DNA of 64,000 nucleotides, taken from contig NZ_DATJCA010000021.1 of the NCBI RefSeq assembly GCF_035515035.1, positions 1-64,000 of the forward strand, read 5' to 3'. The notes beneath the pieces are model-generated. The model was given only the letters and a program-made list of their open reading frames with translations, ran no database searches and had not been told where the DNA came from. Positions 17,498-25,963 of this stretch are shown here, in pieces; position 1 is the first letter of the stretch, and every line of letters starts with the position of its first letter. Both the position numbers and the translations under genes were made by a program. The DNA comes from Gelidibacter sp035515035. Its GTDB lineage: Bacteria; Bacteroidota; Bacteroidia; Flavobacteriales; Flavobacteriaceae.

Positions 17498-17541
17498 AAC
17501 TAACAAAGGCGATTACCAGTTGGAAATCGCCTTTGTTAGTT
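17498..17541. terminator. Bidirectional terminator between thyA and a convergent gene
   Basis: Two perfect 17-base arms (17498-17514 and 17525-17541) built around ACAAAGGCGATT and AATCGCCTTTGT enclose a 10-base loop. It lies between two convergent stops. The stem is unusually long and probably ends both transcripts, although T-runs are short on both sides. Confidence 0.7.
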
Positions 17542-17556
17542 TACTTCGTGAATCTG

Positions 17557-17853
17557 TTACAGATTCAATACGCCATTTTCTCCTCCAAACTCATTCGTTT
17601 TGTAAGCATCAGCGTTCTCCTCGTTTGTAAAAGTACCATCCACAAGATATTTGAACTCATAAGAGTTGTCTTTTTCTAAATCTATAGTGCCTTTAAATGT
17701 TCCATTCTTCAATTTCTTAAGCTGCAACGCTTTTTTCTCATTCCAATCATTAAAGGTCCCAAGAACACTTACTTTTTTAGCCTCTTCAGCAGGTACCGAA
17801 AAAGTCACTTTGCAAATAGGTTTACTTTTTAAGTATTGTTTTGTAATAGCCAT
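17557..17853 (-). CDS. Stand-alone isoamylase early-set / CBM48-like domain protein
   Basis: The 98-residue protein is essentially one domain. The segments KPICKVTFSVPAEEAKKVSV, LGTFNDWNE, LKKLKNGTFKGTIDLEKD and YEFKYLVDGTF match the early-set/CBM48 fold found at the N-terminus of glycogen branching enzymes and in the AMPK beta subunit, which binds alpha-glucans. No catalytic domain or signal peptide is present. Short single-domain forms are seen in Bacteroidota, with unknown function. No glycogen gene is nearby. A role in glucan sensing is only a guess. Confidence 0.8.
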   Translation of the reverse strand: MAITKQYLKSKPICKVTFSVPAEEAKKVSVLGTFNDWNEKKALQLKKLKNGTFKGTIDLEKDNSYEFKYLVDGTFTNEENADAYKTNEFGGENGVLNL

Positions 17854-18148
17854 AATTTAAATTAATTAATTTTGGCGCAAATATAAGTATAAATCAATAA
17901 TTTTGCCCATTTAACTCTCGCACAACCAAAGATTTATCATTTTCATAAGAATATGTTTCATATTATTTCAACTTAGTAATGAATCTTAGTATATGTTATT
18001 GTATTATCAATATTTCAAATTTTCTTTTATACTGATTCTCAAGGCATTTGACCTTTGACCGGTCTTTTTAAGACCTAATTTTAAAGATCGTTGGATTGAA
18101 TTAAGCATTTCATCAAAAAAAACTAACTTTACAAAAAATTTCAATATC

Positions 18149-19063
18149 ATGTTTGGCAAGAAAAGACCTGTAGACAAAATTGACAAAGAGCAATTGGAGC
18201 TTATTGAAGCTTCGCAACGCAGAATTAAACAAAAAAAACGTTTATACTATCATTTCGTGATCTTCTTAATAGGTGCACTTTTTTTAATTTTTTTAAACAC
18301 CGTCTTAGGTCTAGGAGAAGATAAAAAAATATGGGGATTGGATTGGTTCGTATTTGCAATTTTGGCGTGGTTATTCCTTTTTGTTTTTCATCTTTTCAAC
18401 GTGTTTATTACCCATAAATTTATGGGCAAAGCATGGGAAGATGCCCAACTGACCAAATTGGTCGCCAAACAAAAAGAACGGATTTCAAAACTTCAGGCAG
18501 AGGTTGAAAAAAAGTATCCTTTGGAGTCTACGGCGCCGACTACTCCCGTGGTTGAAAAAAAAACGAAAGTTCATAAAAATTTAACCCTCATCGCGGCCGC
18601 TGCAGAAAACGATGTCATTGGCAAGGACAACCAATTGATTTGGCATTTGAGTGATGATTTAAAACGTTTTAAAACCCTGACCTCAAATCACTGCATTATA
18701 ATGGGTCGAAAGACGTTTCAGAGTTTTGGCAAACCGCTTCCCAACAGAACACACATTGTTATTAGTCGCCAACAGAATTTTTCAGTTCCCCCTGGTGTCA
18801 ATGTAGTTCATAGTTTGGAAGATGCCTTAGATGCTGCTAAGAATGATTCTCAACCCTTTATCATTGGTGGTGGCGAAATATACCGACAAGCCATGCCCTA
18901 TGCCGATAAAATAGAATTGACCAGAGTTCATGAGCGTTTTGATGGCGATACTTTTTTTCCAAAAATTGATTCCTCCGTTTGGACAGAAACTCAAAACATC
19001 TTTAATGATAAAGATGAAAACCACCCGCATTCTTTTTCATTCATTACTTACCAAAGACGATAA
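18149..19063 (+). CDS. folA: 2TM-domain / dihydrofolate reductase fusion protein
   Basis: The 304-residue protein joins two modules. Residues 1-90 are a 2TM domain with membrane helices at about 33-52 and 62-82. Residues 91-142 are a charged, probably coiled-coil linker. Residues 144-303 are dihydrofolate reductase (LTLIAAAAENDVIGKDNQ, catalytic D170 in LSDDLKRFK, IIMGRKTFQSFGKPLPNR, IIGGGEIYRQAM). The enzyme would reduce dihydrofolate on the cytoplasmic face of the inner membrane. The linker DNA contains a run of nine A (about 18555-18563), so a frameshift in assembly was considered. However, no ATG precedes the DHFR core, although a GTG at 18549 could serve. A ClC gene follows after 10 bases. 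Confidence 0.88.
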   Translation: MFGKKRPVDKIDKEQLELIEASQRRIKQKKRLYYHFVIFLIGALFLIFLNTVLGLGEDKKIWGLDWFVFAILAWLFLFVFHLFNVFITHKFMGKAWEDAQLTKLVAKQKERISKLQAEVEKKYPLESTAPTTPVVEKKTKVHKNLTLIAAAAENDVIGKDNQLIWHLSDDLKRFKTLTSNHCIIMGRKTFQSFGKPLPNRTHIVISRQQNFSVPPGVNVVHSLEDALDAAKNDSQPFIIGGGEIYRQAMPYADKIELTRVHERFDGDTFFPKIDSSVWTETQNIFNDKDENHPHSFSFITYQRR

Positions 19064-19073
19064 AAACTAAAAA

Positions 19074-20348
19074 GTGAAGCTTAAAAGAAGAAGAAAGTTA
19101 GTCACCTACCTCAATATTCTCGATCAGCCCATTCGGTTCAACCCGTTTTTATTCAGCCGAAAATTTATACTTTGGGCTTTTTTAGGTCTCCTTGGGGGTG
19201 TCATAGCTGGATTATATTGGCTTGTTCTTGAATTTTTCACCCATCAATTGGGTTATTTTGAGGGTTGGCTCGTGATTCCAACCATGGCCATCTGCGGTTT
19301 GTTGGCAGGTTTGATTATTCATTTTATTGGCGACCCGGGTGAAATCCATCTTATTGTCAACAATATCCGGTTCAACAAAGGAAAGCTTGACCCCAAGAAC
19401 AATCCGTCCATGATCTTATCTTCTTTACTTTGTATTGCTTCAGGTGGCAGTTTAGGTCCTGAAGCGCCGTTGGTTCAGGTGGTCGGCTCAACGGGCACCT
19501 GGTTTGGAAAGTTATTCCGCCTAAAAGGTGAAGATTTAAGATCTATGAGCATTGCTGGGATGGCATCAGGTTTTACGGCCATGTTTGGCGCTCCTTTAGG
19601 TGGCAGTTTGTTCGCCCTTGAAATTTTGCACCATAAACATGCGGTCGAATATTACAAGGCCATCATGCCGGCATTTGTAGCCAGTTGTTTTAGTTATTTG
19701 GTATTCGCATTAATTACGCAACTGAGCGTGGGTGCGCTATGGCATTTGCCTTCTTACGAAATGTTGACCAAATTTGATTTTCTTTACGCCGTACTATTTG
19801 CAATTATCGCCACTTGTTTTGGATGGTTATTCATTTTTTGTACCAAAATGTTCAAGCAACTGTTTTCAAAATTAGTAGTTCCTATTTATATAAAAACATT
19901 CATCGGCGGCATTTCTTTGGGCATTATCGCGTATTATTTACCCTTGACGAGATACTTCAGCCATTACGAACTGAACACTCTTTTGATTAGCGATTTTTCG
20001 TTAAAAATGCTTATCGCCATTCTAATTTTCAAAATCATAGCCATTGCCATAACGGTGACTTCTGGATGGCGAGGCGGTTTTATTATTCCACTGTTCTTTT
20101 GCGGCGCTACCTTAGGCTTGATCATTCATCAATTTATTCCATCTATTAGTTTATCGTTAACTATTGTGAGCTGTATGGCCGCCATCAATGCGTGTGTTAC
20201 TAGAACACCCATGAGTACTACCATCCTATTGGCAACATTAACGGGTTTCACCTATTTTATTCCCATCCTGTTTGCGAGTTTAACTGGCTATTTCTTAGCT
20301 CCAAGGATTCCGTTCATTACGTCCCAAATGGAGAATAAAGAAGCCTAA
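19074..20348 (+). CDS. ClC family chloride channel / anion transporter
   Basis: The 424-residue protein has about 10-12 hydrophobic segments and the ClC selectivity motifs: GSLGPEAPLVQ (the G-x-x-G-P-E-x-P signature) near 125 and GMASGFTAMFGAPLGGSLFALE near 163, plus SGWRGGFIIPLFFCGATLG near 330. There is no C-terminal CBS pair. The gating glutamate of EcClC is conserved as E in GPEAP. Whether it is a channel or a Cl-/H+ antiporter cannot be decided here. Translation starts at a GTG 10 bases after the DHFR fusion, implying a shared transcript. Confidence 0.9.
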   Translation: MKLKRRRKLVTYLNILDQPIRFNPFLFSRKFILWAFLGLLGGVIAGLYWLVLEFFTHQLGYFEGWLVIPTMAICGLLAGLIIHFIGDPGEIHLIVNNIRFNKGKLDPKNNPSMILSSLLCIASGGSLGPEAPLVQVVGSTGTWFGKLFRLKGEDLRSMSIAGMASGFTAMFGAPLGGSLFALEILHHKHAVEYYKAIMPAFVASCFSYLVFALITQLSVGALWHLPSYEMLTKFDFLYAVLFAIIATCFGWLFIFCTKMFKQLFSKLVVPIYIKTFIGGISLGIIAYYLPLTRYFSHYELNTLLISDFSLKMLIAILIFKIIAIAITVTSGWRGGFIIPLFFCGATLGLIIHQFIPSISLSLTIVSCMAAINACVTRTPMSTTILLATLTGFTYFIPILFASLTGYFLAPRIPFITSQMENKEA

Positions 20349-20413
20349 GTGGGGATCGAAGAATATCGTTGCGTTCTCACCTATCCTAAGTGCTTTTTAA
20401 TTAATTTTGCGCC

Positions 20414-21973
20414 ATGATAAAAGACATTCAGCTTCGTGTAAGCCTCCTGGAGGAAAAGCAACCTAATATTTTAACACGAAAAAGCGCCAAGGTTCTTGGC
20501 ATTTCAGAAGCTAAGATTTCGGGGATTAAAATACTCCGCAAATCCATCGATGCCCGAAAGAAGCAGATTATTTTTAATTATAAAGTCGCCGTTTATATTA
20601 ATGAACCCGTTCCTGAAACTTCAGATTATAGTTTTGACTATCGCGATGTATCCAATGCAAAACCCATACATATTATTGGTTTTGGACCTGCCGGAATGTA
20701 CGCTGCATTGCGTTGTGTAGAATTGGGCTTTAAACCCATTGTTCTGGAACGCGGAAAAAACGTCCAAGACAGACGTCGGGATCTGAAAGCCATCAACCAG
20801 GATCATTTTGTAAATGAAGATTCCAACTATTGTTTTGGAGAAGGCGGTGCCGGCACCTACAGCGATGGTAAATTATACACCAGAAGTTTAAAACGCGGTG
20901 ATGTCCGTCGTGTTTTTGAGAATCTCGTCTTTCATGGCGCCACGGATCAGATTTTAGTAGATGCCCATCCGCACATTGGCACTAACAAACTGCCCAAAGT
21001 GGTTCAAAATGTTCGTGAAACCATCATCAATCATGGTGGCGAAGTGCACTTTGACACCAAAGTCACCGATTTTGTTATAAAAGATAATACAATCAAGACC
21101 CTTGTACTTCAAAATGGTGATGCGATGGACGTTGATAAGGTAATCCTTGCTACTGGACATTCTGCAAGGGATATTTATTATCTGCTTCATGAGAAGAATA
21201 TCGCCCTCGAAGCCAAGTCCTTTGCGATGGGCGTTCGTGTGGAACATCCACAGCACATCATTGATTCCATTCAATATAGTTGCAGTGGTGACCGTGATGC
21301 CCTATTACCGGCAGCATCTTACAGTATTGTAGAGCAAGTAAACGGTAGAGGTGTATATTCATTTTGTATGTGTCCCGGCGGGTTTATTGTACCTTCGGCC
21401 ACGGCAAATGGTGAAGTGGTCTTAAATGGAATGTCACCCTCCAAACGAAACAACCAATTTGCAAATTCAGGTATCGTAGTTGAAATTAATGTCCACAAGG
21501 ATTTATATAAATACGAACATTTTGGAGTTTTTAAAGCGTTGGAATATCAAAAGGATCTAGAACAGTTAGCTTATACCGCAGGTGGCAGGACCCAAACAGC
21601 CCCAGCACAACGTCTCACAGATTTTGTGGAAGGCAAACTTTCTGCAGACCTCAACCCGAGTTCCTATCAACCTGGACTGAAATCGGCGCCATTACATTCT
21701 TTATTGCCAAAACTTATTGGTGGTAGTCTACGCAACGGGTTTAAAATTTTTGGTGAAAAAATGAAAGGTTATTATACGGAAGAAGCTAATGTGGTAGGGG
21801 TGGAATCTCGCACCTCATCTCCGGTGAGCATTCCAAGAAACGAACGTTTAGAACATCCACAAATTTCCAATCTATTCCCTTGTGGCGAAGGCGGCGGTTA
21901 TGCTGGCGGCATTGTTTCTGCTGCGATGGATGGCGAACGTTGTGCGGAAGCTGCTTGTGGGATTTTTGATTAA
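20414..21973 (+). CDS. NAD(P)/FAD-dependent oxidoreductase
   Basis: The 519-residue flavoprotein has a small N-terminal domain (1-85). The dinucleotide-binding GFGPAGMYAALRC follows near 93, then the conserved VLERGKNVQDRRRD and NYCFGEGGAGTYSDGKLYT blocks, and GEGGGYAGGIVSAAMDG near the C-terminus. It belongs to the family of uncharacterised FAD-dependent dehydrogenases often described as HI0933- or geranylgeranyl-reductase-like. The substrate is unknown. A -7-like box TAATTTTG (20402-20409) lies only four bases before the ATG, so the transcript may have almost no leader. Confidence 0.88.
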   Translation: MIKDIQLRVSLLEEKQPNILTRKSAKVLGISEAKISGIKILRKSIDARKKQIIFNYKVAVYINEPVPETSDYSFDYRDVSNAKPIHIIGFGPAGMYAALRCVELGFKPIVLERGKNVQDRRRDLKAINQDHFVNEDSNYCFGEGGAGTYSDGKLYTRSLKRGDVRRVFENLVFHGATDQILVDAHPHIGTNKLPKVVQNVRETIINHGGEVHFDTKVTDFVIKDNTIKTLVLQNGDAMDVDKVILATGHSARDIYYLLHEKNIALEAKSFAMGVRVEHPQHIIDSIQYSCSGDRDALLPAASYSIVEQVNGRGVYSFCMCPGGFIVPSATANGEVVLNGMSPSKRNNQFANSGIVVEINVHKDLYKYEHFGVFKALEYQKDLEQLAYTAGGRTQTAPAQRLTDFVEGKLSADLNPSSYQPGLKSAPLHSLLPKLIGGSLRNGFKIFGEKMKGYYTEEANVVGVESRTSSPVSIPRNERLEHPQISNLFPCGEGGGYAGGIVSAAMDGERCAEAACGIFD

Positions 21974-22080
21974 CGTTGTTCAGAATTGAAACTTGGAATT
22001 TTGAATTTTAAACGTCATGTTGTAAACAATGAATAATTCCAAGGTGAAGGGTTTTTAAGATTATTAGAAGCAACACGAAA

Positions 22081-22641
22081 ATGACAGAAAAAGAAAAAAT
22101 GATTGCGGGACAACTGTACTCTCCTTCGGACATACAATTAGTTGAAGAACGAAGACACGCAAGAATTACATTTCGAGTATACAACACATCACATCCCGAC
22201 GAAAAGGAAACCAGAAAAAAGTTACTTGAAGATCTTCTAAAAAGCAAACCTCAAAATTTATACATTGAACCTCCGTTCTATTGCGATTATGGCTACAACA
22301 TTCAATTGGGCGCCAATGTTTATATGAACTACAACTGTTGCATTTTGGATGTCAGCAAGGTCAAAATTGGTGATAATACCATGTTTGGGCCTAATGTTCA
22401 AGTTTATACCGCAACCCATCCTTTAGAATTTAAAGCACGCAACAGCGGTTTGGAATATGCAAAACCAATTATCATAGGCAATAATGTTTGGATAGGTGGA
22501 AATGCTACAATTTGTCCGGGGGTCACTATCGGCAATAATGTGGTTGTTGCAGCAGGGTCTGTCGTAACTAAAAGTTTTCCTGATGATGTGATGGTTGGTG
22601 GTAATCCAGCTAAGATTATTAAAAAAATTGACAATAATTAG
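22081..22641 (+). CDS. Sugar O-acetyltransferase (maltose/galactoside acetyltransferase type)
   Basis: The 186-residue protein starts with a maltose-acetyltransferase N-terminal motif (MTEKEKMIAGQLYSPSD, then LVEERRHAR). It continues with left-handed beta-helix hexapeptide repeats, including IGDNTMFGPNVQVYTATHPL with the catalytic histidine, then IIIGNNVWIGGNATICPGV and VVAAGSVVTKSFPDDVMVGG. It would transfer acetyl from acetyl-CoA to a sugar hydroxyl in the cytoplasm. The exact acceptor is not predictable. It is probably monocistronic. Confidence 0.9.
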   Translation: MTEKEKMIAGQLYSPSDIQLVEERRHARITFRVYNTSHPDEKETRKKLLEDLLKSKPQNLYIEPPFYCDYGYNIQLGANVYMNYNCCILDVSKVKIGDNTMFGPNVQVYTATHPLEFKARNSGLEYAKPIIIGNNVWIGGNATICPGVTIGNNVVVAAGSVVTKSFPDDVMVGGNPAKIIKKIDNN

Positions 22642-22744
22642 GGTTTTTCAGCCTCTCCATTGAGGTAACTCGTAAAAAGACCTCTACTTATAGGGCGATT
22701 TTTCGCATAGTCTTGAAGGATGATTACCTCAAAAAAATAATTCC

Positions 22745-22752
22745 TATTTTTG
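22745..22752 (+). promoter_or_regulatory. -7 box upstream of fabD
   Basis: TATTTTTG fits TAnnTTTG and lies 23 bases before the ATG at 22776. The nearest TTG (22713-22715) is 29 bases further, too far for a good -33 element, so support is partial. The box lies inside the longer open frame, which favours the ATG start. Confidence 0.4.
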
Positions 22753-22775
22753 CACATCTTAAAATTGACATAAAA

Positions 22776-23669
22776 ATGAACGCATACATATTTCCAGGTC
22801 AAGGAGCCCAGTTTACAGGAATGGGATTGGACCTTTATGAAAACTCAGCTTTAGCCCAAGAACTTTTCGAAAAAGCTAACTCTATTTTAGGCTTCCATAT
22901 CACCGACATCATGTTTGAAGGCTCTGCGGAAGATCTTAAAGAAACCAAAGTAACCCAACCTGCTGTTTTTTTACACTCAGTGATTTTAGCAAAAACCTTA
23001 GGTGATCATTTCAAACCTGATATGGTTGCAGGACACTCTTTGGGAGAATTCTCAGCATTGGTTGCCAATGGTGCTTTATCTTTTGAGGACGGATTGAAAT
23101 TAGTCTCACAACGTGCTATGGCAATGCAAAAAGCGTGCGAACTGACACCAAGTACGATGGCAGCTGTTTTAGGTTTGGAAGATGCCATTGTTGAAGAGAT
23201 ATGTGCTAAAACAGAAGGTATCGTTGTGGCAGCAAACTATAACTGTCCTGGTCAACTGGTAATTTCTGGTGAAGTAGATGCGGTTAACCGCGCCTGTGAA
23301 GCCATGAAAGCAGCCGGCGCAAAACGTGCGTTGGTATTGCCTGTTGGTGGCGCATTCCATTCCCCCTTAATGGAACCTGCACGTGAGGAATTAGCGTCAG
23401 CAATAGAAAATACGCCGTTCAGTAAACCTAATTGCCCAATTTATCAAAATGTTACGGCAAATGCTGTAATCAATGAAAATGAGATTAAAGCCAATTTAAT
23501 TTCACAATTGACCGCCCCAGTACGTTGGACACAATCTGTACAGCAAATGATTGCAGATGGCGCACTTCTATTCACCGAAGTCGGACCAGGAAATGTATTG
23601 CAAGGCTTGGTCAAAAAAATCAACAGAGAGGCACAAACCGCGGCTGCAACTTTTACTCCTAAATTATAA
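22776..23669 (+). CDS. fabD: Malonyl-CoA:ACP transacylase
   Basis: The 297-residue enzyme loads malonyl groups onto acyl carrier protein for fatty acid synthesis. The start was set at the ATG at 22776 (MNAYIFPGQGAQFTGMG), because family members begin there. The frame stays open upstream to a TTG at 22713, but the additional 21 residues look non-coding. The active-site GHSLG is at 86-90 with Ser88. The arginine in SQRAMAMQ, the NCPGQLVISG block and the PVGGAFHSPLM histidine are present. lspA begins three bases after the stop, so they form an operon. Confidence 0.96.
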   Translation: MNAYIFPGQGAQFTGMGLDLYENSALAQELFEKANSILGFHITDIMFEGSAEDLKETKVTQPAVFLHSVILAKTLGDHFKPDMVAGHSLGEFSALVANGALSFEDGLKLVSQRAMAMQKACELTPSTMAAVLGLEDAIVEEICAKTEGIVVAANYNCPGQLVISGEVDAVNRACEAMKAAGAKRALVLPVGGAFHSPLMEPAREELASAIENTPFSKPNCPIYQNVTANAVINENEIKANLISQLTAPVRWTQSVQQMIADGALLFTEVGPGNVLQGLVKKINREAQTAAATFTPKL

Positions 23670-23672
23670 TAG

Positions 23673-24173
23673 ATGAAATTATCAAGAACCGTAAACATCA
23701 TCTTATTGATTGTTGCCAATATTGCTATAGATCAAATTTCAAAATTCATAGTTAGGGCCAAAATTGCACAAAATGAAGTGATTGAACTCATAGGCGATAC
23801 CTTTATCATGACCAAAGTTGAAAACTCAGGCGCATTTTTAGGTATGGGAAGTGAGCTGAGCCCAACTTTAAAATGGATCTTATTATTGATCGTGCCCATC
23901 ATTGTATTGGCTGGCGTCATGTATTATATAATCACCAACAAAACCTTGGATAGATTAAGCCTAATTGCATTTTGTTGCATTGTAGGTGGTGGGATTGCCA
24001 ACGTTTTCGATCGATTTATGTACGGATCAGTAACCGATTTTTTTCATATCGATTTGGGTGGTGTGTTCCGGACTGGCATCTTCAACGTCGCGGATATGTC
24101 GGTAAGTTTTGGAATGATCCTCCTGATTATTGCAAGTTTTAAACAGAAGAAATTAGAAAAAGCAAACGCATAA
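23673..24173 (+). CDS. lspA: Lipoprotein signal peptidase (signal peptidase II)
   Basis: The 166-residue inner-membrane aspartic protease cleaves the signal peptide of diacylglyceryl-modified prolipoproteins. Four membrane helices are evident. The conserved blocks are VENSGAFLG (49-57), GGIANVFDR with catalytic D113, and FNVADM with catalytic D141. The start is three bases after fabD. A clear terminator follows immediately. Confidence 0.96.
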   Translation: MKLSRTVNIILLIVANIAIDQISKFIVRAKIAQNEVIELIGDTFIMTKVENSGAFLGMGSELSPTLKWILLLIVPIIVLAGVMYYIITNKTLDRLSLIAFCCIVGGGIANVFDRFMYGSVTDFFHIDLGGVFRTGIFNVADMSVSFGMILLIIASFKQKKLEKANA

Positions 24174-24174
24174 A

Positions 24175-24200
24175 AAAAGCCTCATTTTCATGAGGCTTAT
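24175..24200. terminator. Terminator after lspA
   Basis: AAGCCTCAT and ATGAGGCTT pair around a TTTC loop just past the lspA stop. An A-run precedes and a T-containing stretch follows, so it may work for the convergent small gene at 24220 as well. Confidence 0.7.
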
Positions 24201-24219
24201 ATCATTTTATAATCTTTAT

Positions 24220-24411
24220 TTAATTAGCGAGGTTACAATCTTTACAATCCTTGACTTCTCCATAATACGTTTCTCTATATTTATGAAGTGTTTTGTATGG
24301 AATACTTAAAAATTGCTTTTTAATATAAGTAACTCTCGTTACTAGAGCACCCATTTTTGGTGTAAATCTTCCTTCAGCTTTTGTCTCTCTTTTAATACTA
24401 AACAGTTTCAT
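24220..24411 (-). CDS. Small hypothetical protein with C-terminal CxxC
   Basis: The 63-residue basic protein (MKLFSIKRETKAEGRFTPKM and onward) ends in VKDCKDCNLAN, a lone CxxC pair that could bind metal or form a disulfide. No membrane segment or known domain is present. The coding frame is bounded by a terminator on its 3' side and looks like a genuine small gene, resembling small conserved hypothetical proteins of flavobacteria. Function unknown. Confidence 0.55.
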   Translation of the reverse strand: MKLFSIKRETKAEGRFTPKMGALVTRVTYIKKQFLSIPYKTLHKYRETYYGEVKDCKDCNLAN

Positions 24412-24675
24412 TTATTTTTTCTTTTGTTTTTAACGGTCAAATCCATTCGCCATTTAAAATTCTATTAAATAGAATTTTGTTAGGCTCATTTCATCATTTA
24501 TTCAATGATCATTAACTACAAAGAAACGAATTGATATGGAAATATCCAAACCATTCCTGTTAAAACCATGTTTATCAAGATGTTAATTATGACACCAATA
24601 ACTATTAAGCGATTTAATTGCCATATCACCAGCTGGATCCACCTATGGTTATGACATGTTTAATGGCAAAAAGGG

Positions 24676-25953
24676 CTATTGTTTGTATATTTTGCCTTCT
24701 TTCATCACAAATACTATGTGGTTCATAGTATCAATATGCTCTATGGGATCCTCATTTGTAGCGACAATATCTGCTAAGAAACCGGTTTTTAACTGACCTA
24801 TTTCATTTTCCATTTTTAACAGCATGGCGTTGGTGACTGTGGCACTTTGGATGGCTTTAATTGCCGGCATTCCCGCTTCCACCATATAACCAAACTCTTT
24901 AGCATTTTCACCATGGGCAAATACACCTGCGTCAGTCCCAAACCCAATTCCAACACCTTTTTTATAAGCTCTCGCAAACATATCTTGCATTCTTGGACCA
25001 ATATCCAAAGCTTTTACAACGATCACTTCAGGGTAGTAATTAGGAATTTTTGCGTTTTCAGTCACTGTTTTTCCGGCAATAATCGTCGGCACTAAATACA
25101 CATCATGCTTTTTCATGAGCTCCATGGTTTCATCACTCATAAACGTACCGTGTTCAATGGTCTTTACTCCGCCAAGGATAGCGCGTTGCATCCCTTCATC
25201 CCCATGTGCATGGGCAGCAACGTTCATACCATAGTCTTTTGCGGCATCAGAAATAGCTTTTATTTCTTCTACAGTAAATTGGGGATTCTGTCCGCTTTTT
25301 GCGACACTCAAAACCCCACCTGTAGCCGTAATTTTAATCCAATCAGCCCCATTTTTATAGCGCTGGCGTACTGCTTTTCTCGCATCTTCAACACTATTCA
25401 CCACACCTTCCTTTGGTCCTGGATCACCCATGAGCTCCTTTTTGGTACCATTGGTTGGATCAGCATGCCCTCCGGTAGTTGCCAAAGACTTTTCAGAAGT
25501 AAAAATTCTTGGGCCATCAACCTTTCCCGCATTGACCGCATTGCGCAGGGCTACATTTACACCTGAACCACCCAAATCTCTAACCGTTGTAAAACCGGAC
25601 ATCAAAGTGACATTCGCAAAGTGCTGCCCATTAAAGGCAATATCCGCCTCATTAAGGGTATACTTTTGAAGATAGGCTGCTGGATTGGTTTCACTCTCAA
25701 TATGAACGTGCATATCAATCAGTCCAGGCATCACCGTTTGTGACTTTAAATCAATGACGACATCATCAGTCGATTTAGGCGTCGAAAAACCATCTTCAAT
25801 AGCCACGATCTTCTTTCCAGAAACAACAATCGTTTTATTGGTCAGCACTTTGCCTTCCTTGGTATCAATCAATTTTCCGCAATGCAAATACGTGTTTTGG
25901 CCAATTAATAGCGTGCTGATTAAAAGACTACAGAAGAGAAAAGCTTTTTTCAT
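24676..25953 (-). CDS. Secreted amidohydrolase family protein
   Basis: The protein has 425 residues from the ATG at 25953. A longer reading to 26109 would overlap galE and lacks a signal peptide, so it is rejected. Residues 1-18 are a signal peptide (MKKAFLFCSLLISTLLIGQ). The metal-dependent hydrolase core has GLIDMHVHIE, a candidate metal-ligand lysine in WIKITATGGV, AAHAHGDEG, TIEHGTFM and the final aspartate in GFGTDAGV. It resembles the imidazolonepropionase/Xaa-Pro dipeptidase-like amidohydrolases of Bacteroidota. The substrate is unknown and it probably acts in the periplasm. It is 10 bases downstream of galE. Confidence 0.88.
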   Translation of the reverse strand: MKKAFLFCSLLISTLLIGQNTYLHCGKLIDTKEGKVLTNKTIVVSGKKIVAIEDGFSTPKSTDDVVIDLKSQTVMPGLIDMHVHIESETNPAAYLQKYTLNEADIAFNGQHFANVTLMSGFTTVRDLGGSGVNVALRNAVNAGKVDGPRIFTSEKSLATTGGHADPTNGTKKELMGDPGPKEGVVNSVEDARKAVRQRYKNGADWIKITATGGVLSVAKSGQNPQFTVEEIKAISDAAKDYGMNVAAHAHGDEGMQRAILGGVKTIEHGTFMSDETMELMKKHDVYLVPTIIAGKTVTENAKIPNYYPEVIVVKALDIGPRMQDMFARAYKKGVGIGFGTDAGVFAHGENAKEFGYMVEAGMPAIKAIQSATVTNAMLLKMENEIGQLKTGFLADIVATNEDPIEHIDTMNHIVFVMKEGKIYKQ

Positions 25954-25963
25954 GGTTGTGAGT

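Noticed and set aside
22713..22775. A 21-residue N-terminal extension of FabD from a TTG
   Set aside because: The family starts at MNAYIFPGQG, and a -7 promoter box lies inside the extension.
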